A stretch of DNA of 64,000 nucleotides, from positions 1 through 64,000 of the forward strand of contig NZ_CANLOZ010000006.1 of the NCBI RefSeq assembly GCF_947492965.1, given 5' to 3'. Within the stretch, counting starts at the first letter, position 1. Each line of letters opens with the position of its first letter. Below are positions 33,294-44,088 of the stretch, piece by piece. The notes below the pieces were generated by a model, which worked only from the letters and a program-made list of their open reading frames with translations, was not told the DNA's origin and ran no database searches. A program made the translations under genes and the position numbers. The stretch comes from an uncultured Aquimarina sp. GTDB lineage: Bacteria > Bacteroidota > Bacteroidia > Flavobacteriales > Flavobacteriaceae.

Positions 33294-33373
33294 TTTTACT
33301 ATTGTTCATCTGTATCTTAATAATGCATATACCTTTTTATTTCGTTCTAAGCTATTATTTTGTTTTAGATTAT

Positions 33374-33418
33374 TTAAAAAAAAGAAACCCTGTAAACTAT
33401 ATTAATTTACAGGGTTTC
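33374..33418 (-). terminator. terminator of the SusC-to-GH10 operon
   Basis: GAAACCCTGTAAA (33384-33396) and TTTACAGGGTTTC (33406-33418) make a perfect 13-bp stem with a 9-nt loop, followed on the minus strand by eight T. It lies 28 nt past the GH10 stop. Confidence 0.92.
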
Positions 33419-33445
33419 CTCGGTTTTAAGGATATTATGTGCGTG

Positions 33446-34825
33446 TTATAGTCCTTCTAAAAATCCTAAATAAGCAGGTTTTCTTTCAAAGGATTCATCG
33501 AATAAAAGAGGCCATTCTGGTCTTCCATTATTCTCTGGAATTAACCAGGTATCATCATCCTTTAATCCCCAAACAGTAATGGCATATTTTTTATTCTGCG
33601 GAATCGCATTAAAAATCTCCACTACTTCTCGTACTCTCTGTCTTTGCGCCTGAGATCGTTCTTCAGTAAGATCTGTTAGATCATTCGCTGCATTAAGTTT
33701 TACATCTAACTCCGCAAAATGTACCAATACATCTTTTGCTACTAATTCATCCGTAGCTTGTTGTATTTCCTCTTTTGTTGGGAAGTTATAATCTATATGC
33801 ATTTGATATCCAACACCATCGATAAGATCGCTTGCTAATAAATCATCTACCATATCAAGTACTTTTCCTCTTTTTGTACCATCGAAGGTCATATTGTAAT
33901 CGTTGTAAAACAATTTTACATTCGGATCTGCCGCTCTAGCAAAAGCAAAACACTTCTCTACATAATTATCACCCATTCGCTGCAAGAACAATGTATTTCT
34001 CCATTGAATACTCGCATCATCATCGATTGCTTCATTTACAACATCCCAAGAATTAATTCTACCTTGATATCTTGTAAACACATCTGTAATATACTGCTCA
34101 ATTAGGTCCTCGAACTCTTGATCTGTTCCTGTAAAATTCTCTAAAGCTGCAGGAATACTTCTATGCCATATTAAGGTATGTCCATGTACATTTAGATTAT
34201 TAGCTTCTGCATAATCGATTAACGCATCAATTTTACTCCAATCGTAAATAATATTCCCTGAGCCATCTATTCCAGTAAAAATAGAGGCCATTTTCATATC
34301 ATTTTCAGCAGTAATACTACTAAATTCTGTGGTGTAAAGCTCATCGTAAGCAGTGATGTTTGTTCTGGCTTCTGATACTGCTACACCGACAAAGAAATTA
34401 TTTTCGGTAGCTGATTTTAGCGTTACATCCTCTGGAAACTCTTCATTAGTTTCTACACTTATGGTATTAGAATTTTCTGAAACTTCACCATTTACAATTG
34501 CTCTTACTCTGTAGTAATATTGGGTATTTAAGGATAAACCTGATATATCCTGAAATAACTGATTTACTGCTAAACTCTCGTATCCCTGAACAAAAGATCC
34601 AAAATTAGGATCTGTAGCTACATCCAGCTCATACCCACTAGCCAAAAACACATTGCTCCAATTAGCTGTAAAACTCGTAAAATTGATTTCAGAAGCTTCT
34701 TCTGCTACTGGCGGGATTGCTGAAAAACTTAACGTATTATCATCATCAGAACAAGCTACAAAGTTCATCAGTGCGATAAAAATTAAGGCATAGAAAACCT
34801 TAGTATATACTTTTTCTATTCTCAT
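33446..34825 (-). CDS. GH10 endo-1,4-beta-xylanase, lipoprotein
   Basis: 459 residues from MRIEKVYTKVFYALIFIALM; lipobox NFVAC with Cys25. A fibronectin III-like module (about 38-125; INFTSFTANWSNVFLASGYE) precedes the GH10 barrel (about 135-458). Active-site residues: acid/base Glu in WDVVNEAIDD, nucleophile Glu in HFAELDVKL; substrate-binding HGHTLIWH is also present. It cuts internal bonds of xylan at the cell surface. It is the last gene of the SusC/SusD operon, 103 nt after the glycan-binding lipoprotein, and is followed by a strong terminator. Confidence 0.95.
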   Translation of the reverse strand: MRIEKVYTKVFYALIFIALMNFVACSDDDNTLSFSAIPPVAEEASEINFTSFTANWSNVFLASGYELDVATDPNFGSFVQGYESLAVNQLFQDISGLSLNTQYYYRVRAIVNGEVSENSNTISVETNEEFPEDVTLKSATENNFFVGVAVSEARTNITAYDELYTTEFSSITAENDMKMASIFTGIDGSGNIIYDWSKIDALIDYAEANNLNVHGHTLIWHRSIPAALENFTGTDQEFEDLIEQYITDVFTRYQGRINSWDVVNEAIDDDASIQWRNTLFLQRMGDNYVEKCFAFARAADPNVKLFYNDYNMTFDGTKRGKVLDMVDDLLASDLIDGVGYQMHIDYNFPTKEEIQQATDELVAKDVLVHFAELDVKLNAANDLTDLTEERSQAQRQRVREVVEIFNAIPQNKKYAITVWGLKDDDTWLIPENNGRPEWPLLFDESFERKPAYLGFLEGL

Positions 34826-34927
34826 AGTAATTATTTTATAGAACACATATCCAGAGGAGTAAGACCTATTAAATTATATATGATTCCTCCGGACATGCGT
34901 TACTGTTATATTATTTTGAAAAGGGCT

Positions 34928-36133
34928 TTAGTCTAGCTCCAATACCTCTAGTCTAAGATTATCGTATCTATACCCTGATGGTACTACTCCTGTATCTCCC
35001 TCATGACTAATTTGCATTCTTATAGCCACTAGAGTAGCGGGATTTGGATCTCCCATACTTTGATTATTGACATCGAAGCCAAAACCAAAATCGGATAGTC
35101 TTAATCTTAGTGTTTGCCATCCTGATCCTGTTAGAGGAACTTTAAAAATCCAGTTGTCTGTAGTTGCATCTTTTAAAATAAATTCCATAACAGTTCCTGG
35201 ATAATCATCTCCATTAATATCGAGAACAACAAAAGCATTTTCAGAATCTGTTGAGGTAGTAACCGGTGCTACTTCTTGATGACCACTTCCTGTAAAACCG
35301 TCTGTGCCTGTATCATCCCAAACAAGTTCTGCTCCACCGCTTCCATCTACTCCTAAGCCATTGCTAATCTCGAATCTATGATCACCATAACTAAACCAAT
35401 CTGCATTATAATCATTATTAATGTTTGGTACTCCGTTTCCATCAAAATCACTGAATAAGATCTGAACAACTCCACCAACGATTGGTAAATCTTTAGAAAC
35501 CATTCCTCCCGCTGTAACTACTGTAAATTCTGTAGTTTCTGTTTTTCCTTCAGGAAAGGTAAATAAGATTTCCTGTGGAGAAACCACGGTAAAATCACCT
35601 ACCGATTCTCCATCAATAAGTACATCTTCTACATTAAAAAACCAATTTCCAAATGCTCTCATTTCTACACCTGCTTCTCCTTTTGATGGTGAAAATGTGT
35701 CCGCTACCGTTAAGGTAGGAGCTGGTTGCTTAATAGTAAACTCTGTAGAAACAGATTCTCCATAAAGGTTTGTAAAGGTTACGGTTTGATTTCCAAAACG
35801 ACTCCCCTGATCAGCATCAAACGGAACATTAAAAAATAATGCTACGCTAGAATTTAATGTAGAGTTAAAAAAGGTGTTCACTGTTCCATCGAAGATAATT
35901 TCCTTCATATCATTCAATCCAGTACCTTCTACTCTTACTAGTTCTGCAGGAAATCCTTCATTGATGGCGGGCTCATCTCCCAGTGATACTATATTTACTA
36001 TTTGTGGATCTCCGAATTGAAGTCCATCTCCGTTATCATCTCCACAGGATGATATACATACCAATAAGCTAACTGCTGAGCACAAAACAAGTAACTTCTT
36101 GATATACATCATTTCTTTATTTTTTTTCATCAT
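34928..36133 (-). CDS. surface glycan-binding lipoprotein with IPT/TIG domains
   Basis: 401 residues; lipoprotein signal ends LLVCISSC. ATG codons at 36133, 36112 and 36109 are possible starts. Two IPT/TIG Ig-like domains (about 45-220, PAPTLTVADTFSPSKGEAGV) lead to a C-terminal beta domain (about 225-400) with a sugar-module look (WFSYGDHRFEISNG, GWQTLRLRLSDFGF). In Bacteroidota such proteins sit after SusD and hold the polysaccharide on the surface. It is 10 nt after susD, so within the operon. Confidence 0.85.
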   Translation of the reverse strand: MMKKNKEMMYIKKLLVLCSAVSLLVCISSCGDDNGDGLQFGDPQIVNIVSLGDEPAINEGFPAELVRVEGTGLNDMKEIIFDGTVNTFFNSTLNSSVALFFNVPFDADQGSRFGNQTVTFTNLYGESVSTEFTIKQPAPTLTVADTFSPSKGEAGVEMRAFGNWFFNVEDVLIDGESVGDFTVVSPQEILFTFPEGKTETTEFTVVTAGGMVSKDLPIVGGVVQILFSDFDGNGVPNINNDYNADWFSYGDHRFEISNGLGVDGSGGAELVWDDTGTDGFTGSGHQEVAPVTTSTDSENAFVVLDINGDDYPGTVMEFILKDATTDNWIFKVPLTGSGWQTLRLRLSDFGFGFDVNNQSMGDPNPATLVAIRMQISHEGDTGVVPSGYRYDNLRLEVLELD

Positions 36134-36143
36134 TACTTATTTA

Positions 36144-37703
36144 TTAGTCATTAATTACATAGTCTACTGCAGGACTCGCTGTATCTATAAACGATAACTC
36201 TGCAGATGGAATTGGTAGTAAAAAGTCATCATCATCGATACTGTCTATAAACAATGACTCTACATTAAACGGAACTAAGGTATTCACTGTTCCTCTATCC
36301 TGACTACTAATAATTGATCTTGCAGTCGATCTATCCATTCTTACTAAATCCAACCAGAATTTACCTGCTTCAAAAGCAAATTCGATTCTTCTTTCATCCA
36401 TAAGTGATTCTCTTGTAATCATTCCTTTTTCGGATAATCCAGCTCTTCTTCTTATTTGATTAAAAGCATCGACTGCAGCAGCATCTCCAGTGGAATCAGC
36501 ATTACCCATAATTGCTTCTGCATATATTAATAACACATCCGCATATCTCATTAATTGAGTACTCATATTAGTTCTCATAAAAAACACGTCTGGATGCTCA
36601 TCTAGTGATCCTACAACATATTTTCTATAGCGTAATCTTGTCGCAGAATCATCTCCGTTTTCTGGGAATGTCCATCCTCCTTGACTCGTTAATAATTCAG
36701 GATAGAATCTTCCTGGTTCGCAAATAATCCATTGTCTACGGAGATCTTCTTCTCCAGCATCAGTAACTTTATCAAAGGATTGAAACAAATCGATACTTGG
36801 AGATACCGAACCAAAAGATCCATCATTTCCAATGACATCATCACTAGCGATAAGATATGCTTGATTGGTATTCTGAATACCCCATAATCCATTGATAGAT
36901 GTCCAAACCCATCGATAAATCCCTTCTCCATTTACACTTGCAGATGGATTTATAAATTGATCTTGATAATTAGGTTGTAGACTATGTATTCCACTATCTA
37001 TAACCATCTGAGCATAGTCTCTAGCCTTATCATAATCTTTTAGGGTTAAATACATCTCTGCCAAATAAGACCACGCCGCCGTTTTTCCTACTCTTATTGA
37101 TCCTGCTGAACTTGTAGGTAATAATTCGGCAGCTTTTTGTAAATCATTTTCTATAAAAGCGTAAATACTAGAAACTGTGTTTAAAGGATACAACGAAGAA
37201 GTATCTGAAGTTACCTCATCGATCACCGGAATTTCTCCCCATAAACGCACTAAGTAGAAATAAGAAAAAGCTCGCACAAATCGCGCTTCACCTTCTACCT
37301 GATTTCTGACATCATCAGAAATTTCTTCGCTTAATGGCTGACTTACTACTTTTAATAATTGATTGGCATCAGCAATTCCTTTATAGAAACCTTCCCAACC
37401 TTCTAATAACACTCCGTTATTTACTCCCACAGAGAACAATCTCCATGGAGCATCTGATTCAAAACCAATCGAGTTACCCGCTAACATATCCAACGAATAC
37501 ATAAACTTATCATTTGTTGTAAAAAAGGATTGTCCATACAGGGAATTAGCTCCTGCTAATAATTGCTCATCTGTTTGATAAAAATTATCCTCGGTAATAG
37601 AATCAACAACATCTATTTCTAAAAAATCATCACCACAAGATGAGAGAAAGGTCAATACAATAGCATATGTAAAAATTCTCTTTATACTTTTCATACTAAA
37701 CAT
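36144..37703 (-). CDS. SusD/RagB family nutrient-binding lipoprotein
   Basis: 519 residues. Lipobox FLSSC then GDDFLEIDVVDSITEDNFYQ, the standard SusD opening; TPR-like helices in the first half and the end LLPIPSAELSF typical of the family (LYPIPxxEI). ATG at 37694 is an alternative start. It forms the lid over the SusC channel and binds xylo-oligosaccharides at the cell surface. It follows susC by 18 nt. Confidence 0.95.
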   Translation of the reverse strand: MFSMKSIKRIFTYAIVLTFLSSCGDDFLEIDVVDSITEDNFYQTDEQLLAGANSLYGQSFFTTNDKFMYSLDMLAGNSIGFESDAPWRLFSVGVNNGVLLEGWEGFYKGIADANQLLKVVSQPLSEEISDDVRNQVEGEARFVRAFSYFYLVRLWGEIPVIDEVTSDTSSLYPLNTVSSIYAFIENDLQKAAELLPTSSAGSIRVGKTAAWSYLAEMYLTLKDYDKARDYAQMVIDSGIHSLQPNYQDQFINPSASVNGEGIYRWVWTSINGLWGIQNTNQAYLIASDDVIGNDGSFGSVSPSIDLFQSFDKVTDAGEEDLRRQWIICEPGRFYPELLTSQGGWTFPENGDDSATRLRYRKYVVGSLDEHPDVFFMRTNMSTQLMRYADVLLIYAEAIMGNADSTGDAAAVDAFNQIRRRAGLSEKGMITRESLMDERRIEFAFEAGKFWLDLVRMDRSTARSIISSQDRGTVNTLVPFNVESLFIDSIDDDDFLLPIPSAELSFIDTASPAVDYVIND

Positions 37704-37721
37704 ATTATTTTCTTTTTCTTA

Positions 37722-40700
37722 TTAAAATTGTACATTAAGTCCAAGCGTCATTGTTCTTGGAACGGGATATCTTCCGAAATCTATACCCTTGAATAAAGCA
37801 CTTTGATTTAGTGATCCTACTTCAGGATCGTATCCTGAGTAATTCGTAAATGTGTATAAATTTTGGATTGTTGTATATACTCTTATCTGATCGAAAAACT
37901 TAATTTTTTCTCCAAAGGTGTCTTTAGGTAATGTACATCCCAAAGTGATACTCTGGATTCTTAGATAAGAACCGTCTTCTATAAATCTATCTGATACTCT
38001 ATTATTTCCGTTTTTATCTCCATCAGAGTATCTTGGTAAACTTCCATCCGTATTGGTTGCACTATATCTATCAATTACTGAAGTTGCCTGATTTGCATTG
38101 AATCGGTTAACTCCTTCGATATATGTTCTAGTATAGTTATAAATGTCGTTACCATAGGTTCCCTGTAAGAATACTGATAAATCAAACATTCCATATCGGA
38201 AATTATTGGTCATACTAAAGGTAAAATCTGGATGTGGATTTCCTATAAATGTTCTATCATTATCATCAATCACTCCATCACCATTTAAATCTTTAAATCG
38301 TACATCTCCTAACCAGGTACCATTCGCTTCGTCTACCGAACTTTCTGCAGGAATAGCCGCAGGATCCGTTCCCGTCAAATCATCAATATCTCTAAATAAT
38401 CCATCGGTTACAAAACCATAGAACATTCCGATAGGCTGTCCTACTTCTGATCTTGTTAGATTCGCAATTATTTCTTCATCTTGTAATGTTCCAATAATCG
38501 CATCATTTTCTCCTGATAGTTCTGTAATCTCATTACGATATAAACTGAATACAATGTTTGTATCCCAACTAAATTTTTCATTCGTAATATTCTTTGTGTT
38601 CAAAGTAACATCAATACCATCATTGATCATCTCACCAAAGTTCTCTACTGGTGCATTCACTCCTATAAAGGATAAGGTATTTAAACTCCCTAAGAAACCT
38701 GGTATAGGTCTGGTAGCTAAGAAATCTTTAGATGTTTTTCGATACACGTCTACATCCAATCTAATATTATTATCCAAGAAACCAAGTTCTACTCCTAAGT
38801 TAGGAGAGATTAAGGATTCCCATGCAACATTAGGATTATTAAAATTAGCTAAACTAAATCCACTTCCAAGTGCAGTATTTTGGTTTCTGAGAAAACTTAG
38901 ATATAGAAAGTTATTTATATCCTGGTTTCCACTGGTTCCATATCCAGCTCTAATCTTGAAATAACTCCAAGCGCTAGAAATACTCTCCATAAAAGGTTCA
39001 TCGCTTACTACCCATGCAGCTGACACTGATGGAAATAATCCCCATCTGTTATTAGGTCCAAATTTTGAAGAACCATCATATCGTAAGGAAGCTGAAAGTA
39101 AATACTTTGAATTATAATCATAATTAATTCTACCAAAATAAGATAGGAGAGAAGCTGCACCTTCGAATGATTCTGATAAGGATGTTTCAGCATCTCCAGT
39201 ATTTAAACCAGGAACATCATTACTAGGAAAATTAGATCTTTGTCCTGATAATCCTTGGAATTGCGTTTTCTGAGCTTCTGTTCCTAGTAGAATATCAAAG
39301 TTATGATTTCCAATACTAGGAGTATAGGTTAAGTAATTTTTGAATAGATAGTATAAGCCTTCATTGGCTGCTCTAAAAGAAGAGTTCAACCCATTAGAAA
39401 GCGATCCAAAATCAAAAGTAGGGAAGAAACTTTGTGTTTTAGCAGTATTGTAGTCATACCCTAAATCTGTTCTGAACTTAAGATTGTTAGCTAATTTAAG
39501 ATCTAAATAAATATTTCCATTCATTTTAAATCTTTCTAGCGTACTATTTCTGATTTCAGAGGCAGCTACTGGATTTAATGCTCCTGTATTACCTAAACCA
39601 TTTTCTGGAGAACCGAAGCTTCCATCAGGATTTCTAACAGGCACATCAGGAGTTTGTCTTAATGCATTGATAATAGTACCATTTCGCGAGTCATTCAATC
39701 CAATTTGCTCTAATGAACTACTTAGGTTGATGTTATGTCCAAACTTGATCCAATCATTGTACTTATAATCTAAGTTTAGTCGTAATCCAAATCTTCTAAG
39801 ACCTGAGTTAATTACAATACCTTCCTGATCAAAATAATTCGCTGAAGCATAGAATTTTGTTTTTTCTTTTCCTCCAGAGATCGATAACTGATGATTAATT
39901 ATTGGTGCTGCTCTAAAAATAGCTCTTTGCCAATTTGTTCCATCTCCTAAAATACTTGGATCTTCAAATTGTGGTGCTGGTGGCAAATTCGTTGATGGTG
40001 ATTGTCTAACCTCGTTCGAATATGCTGCGAATTCTCTAAGATTCATCATATCCAATAATTTAGGAGCCGTCTGAATCCCTCCGTAGGTTTCATAGCTTAT
40101 TTTGGCTTTCCCTGTTTTTCCTCTTTTGGTAGTAATCAGAACCACACCATTTGAAGACTGTGCACCATAGATTGCAGCAGCAGAAGCATCTTTTAATACT
40201 GTAATCGATTCGATATCATTCGGGTTCAATGCTGATAAAGGGCTCAAAGCGGTTTGCCCTCCTGTTCCTCCAAAACGGGAAAAATTAAAGGAATTATCTT
40301 CAGAATTCTGAACGTTTACTCCATCAATTATATATAATGGCTCGTTAGATCCTGTAACCGAAGTTGTACCACGTATTCTTACGGATACAGCTCCTCCTGG
40401 TCTTCCTGTACTTCTTGTTACTGTTACTCCTGATACTAAACCTTGAATTCCCTGGTCTATATTCGTAACAGTTTGTTTTTCTAAAACATCTGCACTAATT
40501 GTAGCTACTGCAGAAGTAAGGTCTTTTTTTCTACTCTGTCCATAACCAATAACTACGACCTGTTCTAAATCGGTAGTTTCTTGAATCATTACGACATCAA
40601 TTTTCTCTTGTTGCACAACAATTTTTTCTATTGTTTGCATCCCAACATAGGAAAACACCAAAATATCTCCTATTGATATTCCTGTGATTTCATAATTACC

Positions 40701-40874
40701 GTCAAAGTCTGTTAATACACCTTTATTGGTGTTTTTGACCGAAACGTTAACTCCTGGCAGGGGCAAACCAGATTGATCAGTGATTGTACCACTAATCACA
40801 CTTTTTTCTTGCGAAAAAACATGCTGTGTCCCAATTATAAACAATGCAATAATTGCGAGTTTAAGTTTTATCAT
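37722..40874 (-). CDS. SusC/RagA family TonB-linked outer-membrane receptor
   Basis: 1050 residues from MIKLKLAIIALFIIGTQHVF; a longer ATG frame begins at 40919 but lacks a signal peptide at its start. Carboxypeptidase-D-like domain (SGTITDQSGLPLPGVNVSV, about 27-105), then plug (about 120-230, VRIRGTTSVTGSNEPLYIID) and a 22-strand barrel ending PRTMTLGLNVQF. It imports SusD-captured oligosaccharides with TonB energy. First gene of the operon susC-susD-TIG lipoprotein-GH10. Upstream region carries half-sites of the LacI-like motif. Confidence 0.96.
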   Translation of the reverse strand: MIKLKLAIIALFIIGTQHVFSQEKSVISGTITDQSGLPLPGVNVSVKNTNKGVLTDFDGNYEITGISIGDILVFSYVGMQTIEKIVVQQEKIDVVMIQETTDLEQVVVIGYGQSRKKDLTSAVATISADVLEKQTVTNIDQGIQGLVSGVTVTRSTGRPGGAVSVRIRGTTSVTGSNEPLYIIDGVNVQNSEDNSFNFSRFGGTGGQTALSPLSALNPNDIESITVLKDASAAAIYGAQSSNGVVLITTKRGKTGKAKISYETYGGIQTAPKLLDMMNLREFAAYSNEVRQSPSTNLPPAPQFEDPSILGDGTNWQRAIFRAAPIINHQLSISGGKEKTKFYASANYFDQEGIVINSGLRRFGLRLNLDYKYNDWIKFGHNINLSSSLEQIGLNDSRNGTIINALRQTPDVPVRNPDGSFGSPENGLGNTGALNPVAASEIRNSTLERFKMNGNIYLDLKLANNLKFRTDLGYDYNTAKTQSFFPTFDFGSLSNGLNSSFRAANEGLYYLFKNYLTYTPSIGNHNFDILLGTEAQKTQFQGLSGQRSNFPSNDVPGLNTGDAETSLSESFEGAASLLSYFGRINYDYNSKYLLSASLRYDGSSKFGPNNRWGLFPSVSAAWVVSDEPFMESISSAWSYFKIRAGYGTSGNQDINNFLYLSFLRNQNTALGSGFSLANFNNPNVAWESLISPNLGVELGFLDNNIRLDVDVYRKTSKDFLATRPIPGFLGSLNTLSFIGVNAPVENFGEMINDGIDVTLNTKNITNEKFSWDTNIVFSLYRNEITELSGENDAIIGTLQDEEIIANLTRSEVGQPIGMFYGFVTDGLFRDIDDLTGTDPAAIPAESSVDEANGTWLGDVRFKDLNGDGVIDDNDRTFIGNPHPDFTFSMTNNFRYGMFDLSVFLQGTYGNDIYNYTRTYIEGVNRFNANQATSVIDRYSATNTDGSLPRYSDGDKNGNNRVSDRFIEDGSYLRIQSITLGCTLPKDTFGEKIKFFDQIRVYTTIQNLYTFTNYSGYDPEVGSLNQSALFKGIDFGRYPVPRTMTLGLNVQF

Positions 40875-40962
40875 ATATAATTTATTAAGGTTATACTTAC
40901 TTTTAAAACCAGAACACACTTAAAATTAGTAAGAATATTCTGATAATTACGTTAAATTTTAA

Positions 40963-40999
40963 GTTTTCTTTAACTTTTAATTTTTAATGTTTTCGTTAA
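40963..40999. promoter_or_regulatory. possible LacI half-sites upstream of susC
   Basis: GTTTTCGTTAA (40989-40999) is identical to the right arm of the 33268 palindrome, and GTTTTCTTTAA (40963-40973) differs at one base; both lie 90-125 bp upstream of the susC start and inside the 3' end of the GH3 gene. The opposite arms are missing, so this is weak. Confidence 0.3.
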
Positions 41000-43645
41000 G
41001 ATTTGTGTTGTACTTGTTTTTGTTTTACCAAGATCACTTGGTTGTTTTCCTCCAATATGTAATTGAATATCTCCTGATTTAATTTGTTCTTGTCCGTCGG
41101 TAGTAATCCAAGCATACTGTTTAGGAGTAACCGTAAAACTTACTTTTTTGGTTTCTCCGGCTTTAAGATTGATTCGTTGAAATCCAATTAAAGAGTGCGA
41201 TGCTCCTTTATACTCTTTATCATTATGTGAGATATATAATTGAACCACCTCATCTCCCATCATCTCTCCTGCATTTGTAACCTGTACAGTTACATTAATA
41301 TCTTCATTTGCTTTGATTGTTTCTGGAATTCCCACGTTAGCATATGTAAAGTTGGTATAAGACAAACCGTGCCCGAATGGGTATAAAGACTCTCCTTTAA
41401 AATACTTATATGTTCTATTGGTCATATCATAAGATTTGAAATCTGGAAGATCTTCGACAGATTTGTAAAAGGTTACAGGAAGTCTTCCTGCAGGATTATA
41501 ATCTCCGAACAAGACATCTGCTATAGCTTTACCTCCAAACTCTCCAGGATACCATGCTTCAAGAATGGCTGGGATGTTTTCATCTGCCCAATTAATAGCA
41601 AGTGCACTACCATTCATCAGTACTAACACCGTTGGCTTTCCTAATGCATGGATCTCTTTCATTAAATTTATCTGAGATTTTGGAAGTGAAATTTCTGATC
41701 TGTCACCTTTATCAAAACCTTCTAAGACTACTGGCATTTCTTCTCCTTCGATATCTGGAGATAGTCCAAGGCATAACACAACAACTTCTGATTTTTTTGC
41801 TGCTGCTATTGCCGGAGCCAAAAGGTCTTGATCTAATTTGGCCCAAACTAGCTGTGCCTGTGGATCTGTATGATAATTATAATAGTCGATTTTTATATCA
41901 TAAGATTCTCCTGCTACCATGTTCATATCCAAATACTTCATTTTAGGTTCGTGATCATCTTTAAAATCAACTTTCAATGAATCGTTTACATACAATTTAC
42001 CAGCACTGCTAGCTCTTAATCCTACTCTATAGTTTCCACTTTCTTCTGGAACAATTTTTCCTGTCCATCTTACAGAGAAATTATCAGATGTAGCATTTTC
42101 GAATGGTTTTGTGGACACCCATATAAAGTTGACAATACTGTCATTTCGAGTTACCTTAGGGCTTCCTTTCCATTCCTTGTTATCAAAATATTCTCCTTTT
42201 AATCCATTAGTGTCACCATTCTTAAGTACCGATGATGGTATCGGTTGTAATAAAGGCCAACCTTTTGCTATATGACTTCCACTAGCATAGTTTATTTGTG
42301 CATTTGGAAGTTTATCTTGAATCGCTTTTAAGGGTGTAATATTATTTAAAGGAGTTCCATGATAATTTCCTAGTAGAACTTGTTTTGCATTTGCATTAGG
42401 TCCTATTACTGCAATTGATTTAATATCTTTCTTTAAGGGAAGGGTGTTGTTGTCATTTTTTAATAACACCATAGATTCTCTTGCCGTTTTTTCAGATAAC
42501 TGATAGTGCTTTTGGCTACACACAACATCATACGATATTTTTGACCAAGGCACTATTTCTTCTGGATCAAACATTCCTAGTTTAAATCTTGCTTCCATTA
42601 ACCTGGCTAATGCTCGATCTACTTTATCTTCATCTACTAAACCCTGAAGTACAGCATCGTTTAGGTTAGGGTCGAATACATCTCCACAATTAAGATCAGT
42701 TCCTCTATTTACTGCCAGAGCAGAAGCCTCAGCAGGGGTTTCGACTAATTCATGCTTATTTGGCTCCCAAAAATCGTTGATTGCCCAACAATCCGAAACC
42801 ACATAACCATCAAACCCCCACTCTTTTCGAAGTATATCATTTAATAATAAATTACTTCCACAACAAGCTTCATCTCTATACCTATTATATGCACACATTA
42901 CCGATTGTACATTTGCTTCTTTAATTGCAGCTTCAAAAGCAGGCAAATACGTTTCTTTTAGATCTCGATCAGATGTATGGTAATTGTCTTCGTGTCTTGA
43001 TTTTTCTGGACCGCTATGCACTGCAAAATGTTTTGCTGTTGCTACCACTTTAAGGTAATTTGGGTCATCGCCTTGTAAGCCTTTTATGAAATTAACTCCC
43101 ATTCTACTGGTGAGATAAGGATCTTCTCCATAGGTCTCCTGACCTCTTCCCCATCTAGGATCTCTAAAAATATTGATGTTAGGAGTCCAAAAAGTCAATC
43201 CTTGGTAAATCCCCCTTCTATCTTCTTTAATAAATCGATGATGTTTAGCCCTTGCCTCATCAGAAATCACCGTACCCACATCAAATAATAATGGTGCATC
43301 CCAAGTTGCTCCCATCCCAATTGCCTGTGGAAAAACAGTTGCTTTTCCTGCTCTAGCTACTCCATGCAAACATTCGTTCCACCAATTATAAGCAGGAACC
43401 CCTAAACGTTCTATAGCAGGAGCGTCATATCGCATCTGTGATACTTTCTCTGAAAGTGTCATATGACTGATTAAATCATTTACTCTTTCGCTTGTAGATA
43501 ATTTAGGATCCTTATATTTATACTCCTTTTCATCCTCTTTCTTTGTATTACAACTTATACTTAATTGAAGAAGTATACATACTATAAGGAGCTTATTAAT
43601 TTTATAAAGTTTTTTAAATATTTTTCTGGAATTCGTGTTTGTCAT
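40970..43645 (-). CDS. GH3 beta-xylosidase/beta-glucosidase with PA14 domain, lipoprotein
   Basis: 891 residues. Signal ends LQLSISC (lipobox). GH3 N-terminal barrel (about 45-330) with nucleophile Asp about 285 in GYVVSDCWAI, followed by the second GH3 domain, into which a PA14 domain is inserted (about 470-610; GLKGEYFDNKEW, VRWTGKIVPEESGNYRVGL), and a C-terminal fibronectin III-like domain (about 790-870). It removes xylose or glucose from non-reducing ends of oligomers; xylosidase is favoured by the neighbours. It is upstream of susC on the same strand, with 95 nt between. Confidence 0.93.
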   Translation of the reverse strand: MTNTNSRKIFKKLYKINKLLIVCILLQLSISCNTKKEDEKEYKYKDPKLSTSERVNDLISHMTLSEKVSQMRYDAPAIERLGVPAYNWWNECLHGVARAGKATVFPQAIGMGATWDAPLLFDVGTVISDEARAKHHRFIKEDRRGIYQGLTFWTPNINIFRDPRWGRGQETYGEDPYLTSRMGVNFIKGLQGDDPNYLKVVATAKHFAVHSGPEKSRHEDNYHTSDRDLKETYLPAFEAAIKEANVQSVMCAYNRYRDEACCGSNLLLNDILRKEWGFDGYVVSDCWAINDFWEPNKHELVETPAEASALAVNRGTDLNCGDVFDPNLNDAVLQGLVDEDKVDRALARLMEARFKLGMFDPEEIVPWSKISYDVVCSQKHYQLSEKTARESMVLLKNDNNTLPLKKDIKSIAVIGPNANAKQVLLGNYHGTPLNNITPLKAIQDKLPNAQINYASGSHIAKGWPLLQPIPSSVLKNGDTNGLKGEYFDNKEWKGSPKVTRNDSIVNFIWVSTKPFENATSDNFSVRWTGKIVPEESGNYRVGLRASSAGKLYVNDSLKVDFKDDHEPKMKYLDMNMVAGESYDIKIDYYNYHTDPQAQLVWAKLDQDLLAPAIAAAKKSEVVVLCLGLSPDIEGEEMPVVLEGFDKGDRSEISLPKSQINLMKEIHALGKPTVLVLMNGSALAINWADENIPAILEAWYPGEFGGKAIADVLFGDYNPAGRLPVTFYKSVEDLPDFKSYDMTNRTYKYFKGESLYPFGHGLSYTNFTYANVGIPETIKANEDINVTVQVTNAGEMMGDEVVQLYISHNDKEYKGASHSLIGFQRINLKAGETKKVSFTVTPKQYAWITTDGQEQIKSGDIQLHIGGKQPSDLGKTKTSTTQILTKTLKIKS

Positions 43646-44088
43646 TATTACCTATTAAACAGATTGTTTTTCATGAGATTAAATCAAGGATAAAAACAAA
43701 CAATCCCAACACCACTACTATCAAGAATATCTCGGCTAGAATTTTAATGTTAGAGTATTTCTTTCTCATCCTGATTAAACAATTAATAAATTTTTAACAA
43801 TTTATGTACAGTATCAAAAAAACAGTAGTACATATAAAGCATATACTAAAACATTTGTTGCATTTTGCTTCTAAAACGCCTGTTTTACAACATTCTAAGC
43901 AATTTTTGCCTCAATCGTTATAGTGTAAGGCTTCTATGATGAAGGAAATTATTAAGAAAGGAAGTTTTGATTCTCTTTTTTGATGTATTGATAAATAGCG
44001 AGTAGTTGTATTAAAAATATCTCAACAAAAATGAAATCCGGGAAATAGTAAAGATATAGGATAATGTTAGCGGTATTTTGAAGTAAGA
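43646..44088. other. 443-bp intergenic region, promoter side of GH3 gene
   Basis: Between the GH3 start and the 3' end of the HTCS gene. AT-rich, without gene, clear terminator or TAnnTTTG match on the minus strand. It should hold the binding site of the HTCS regulator, but I cannot point to one. Confidence 0.35.
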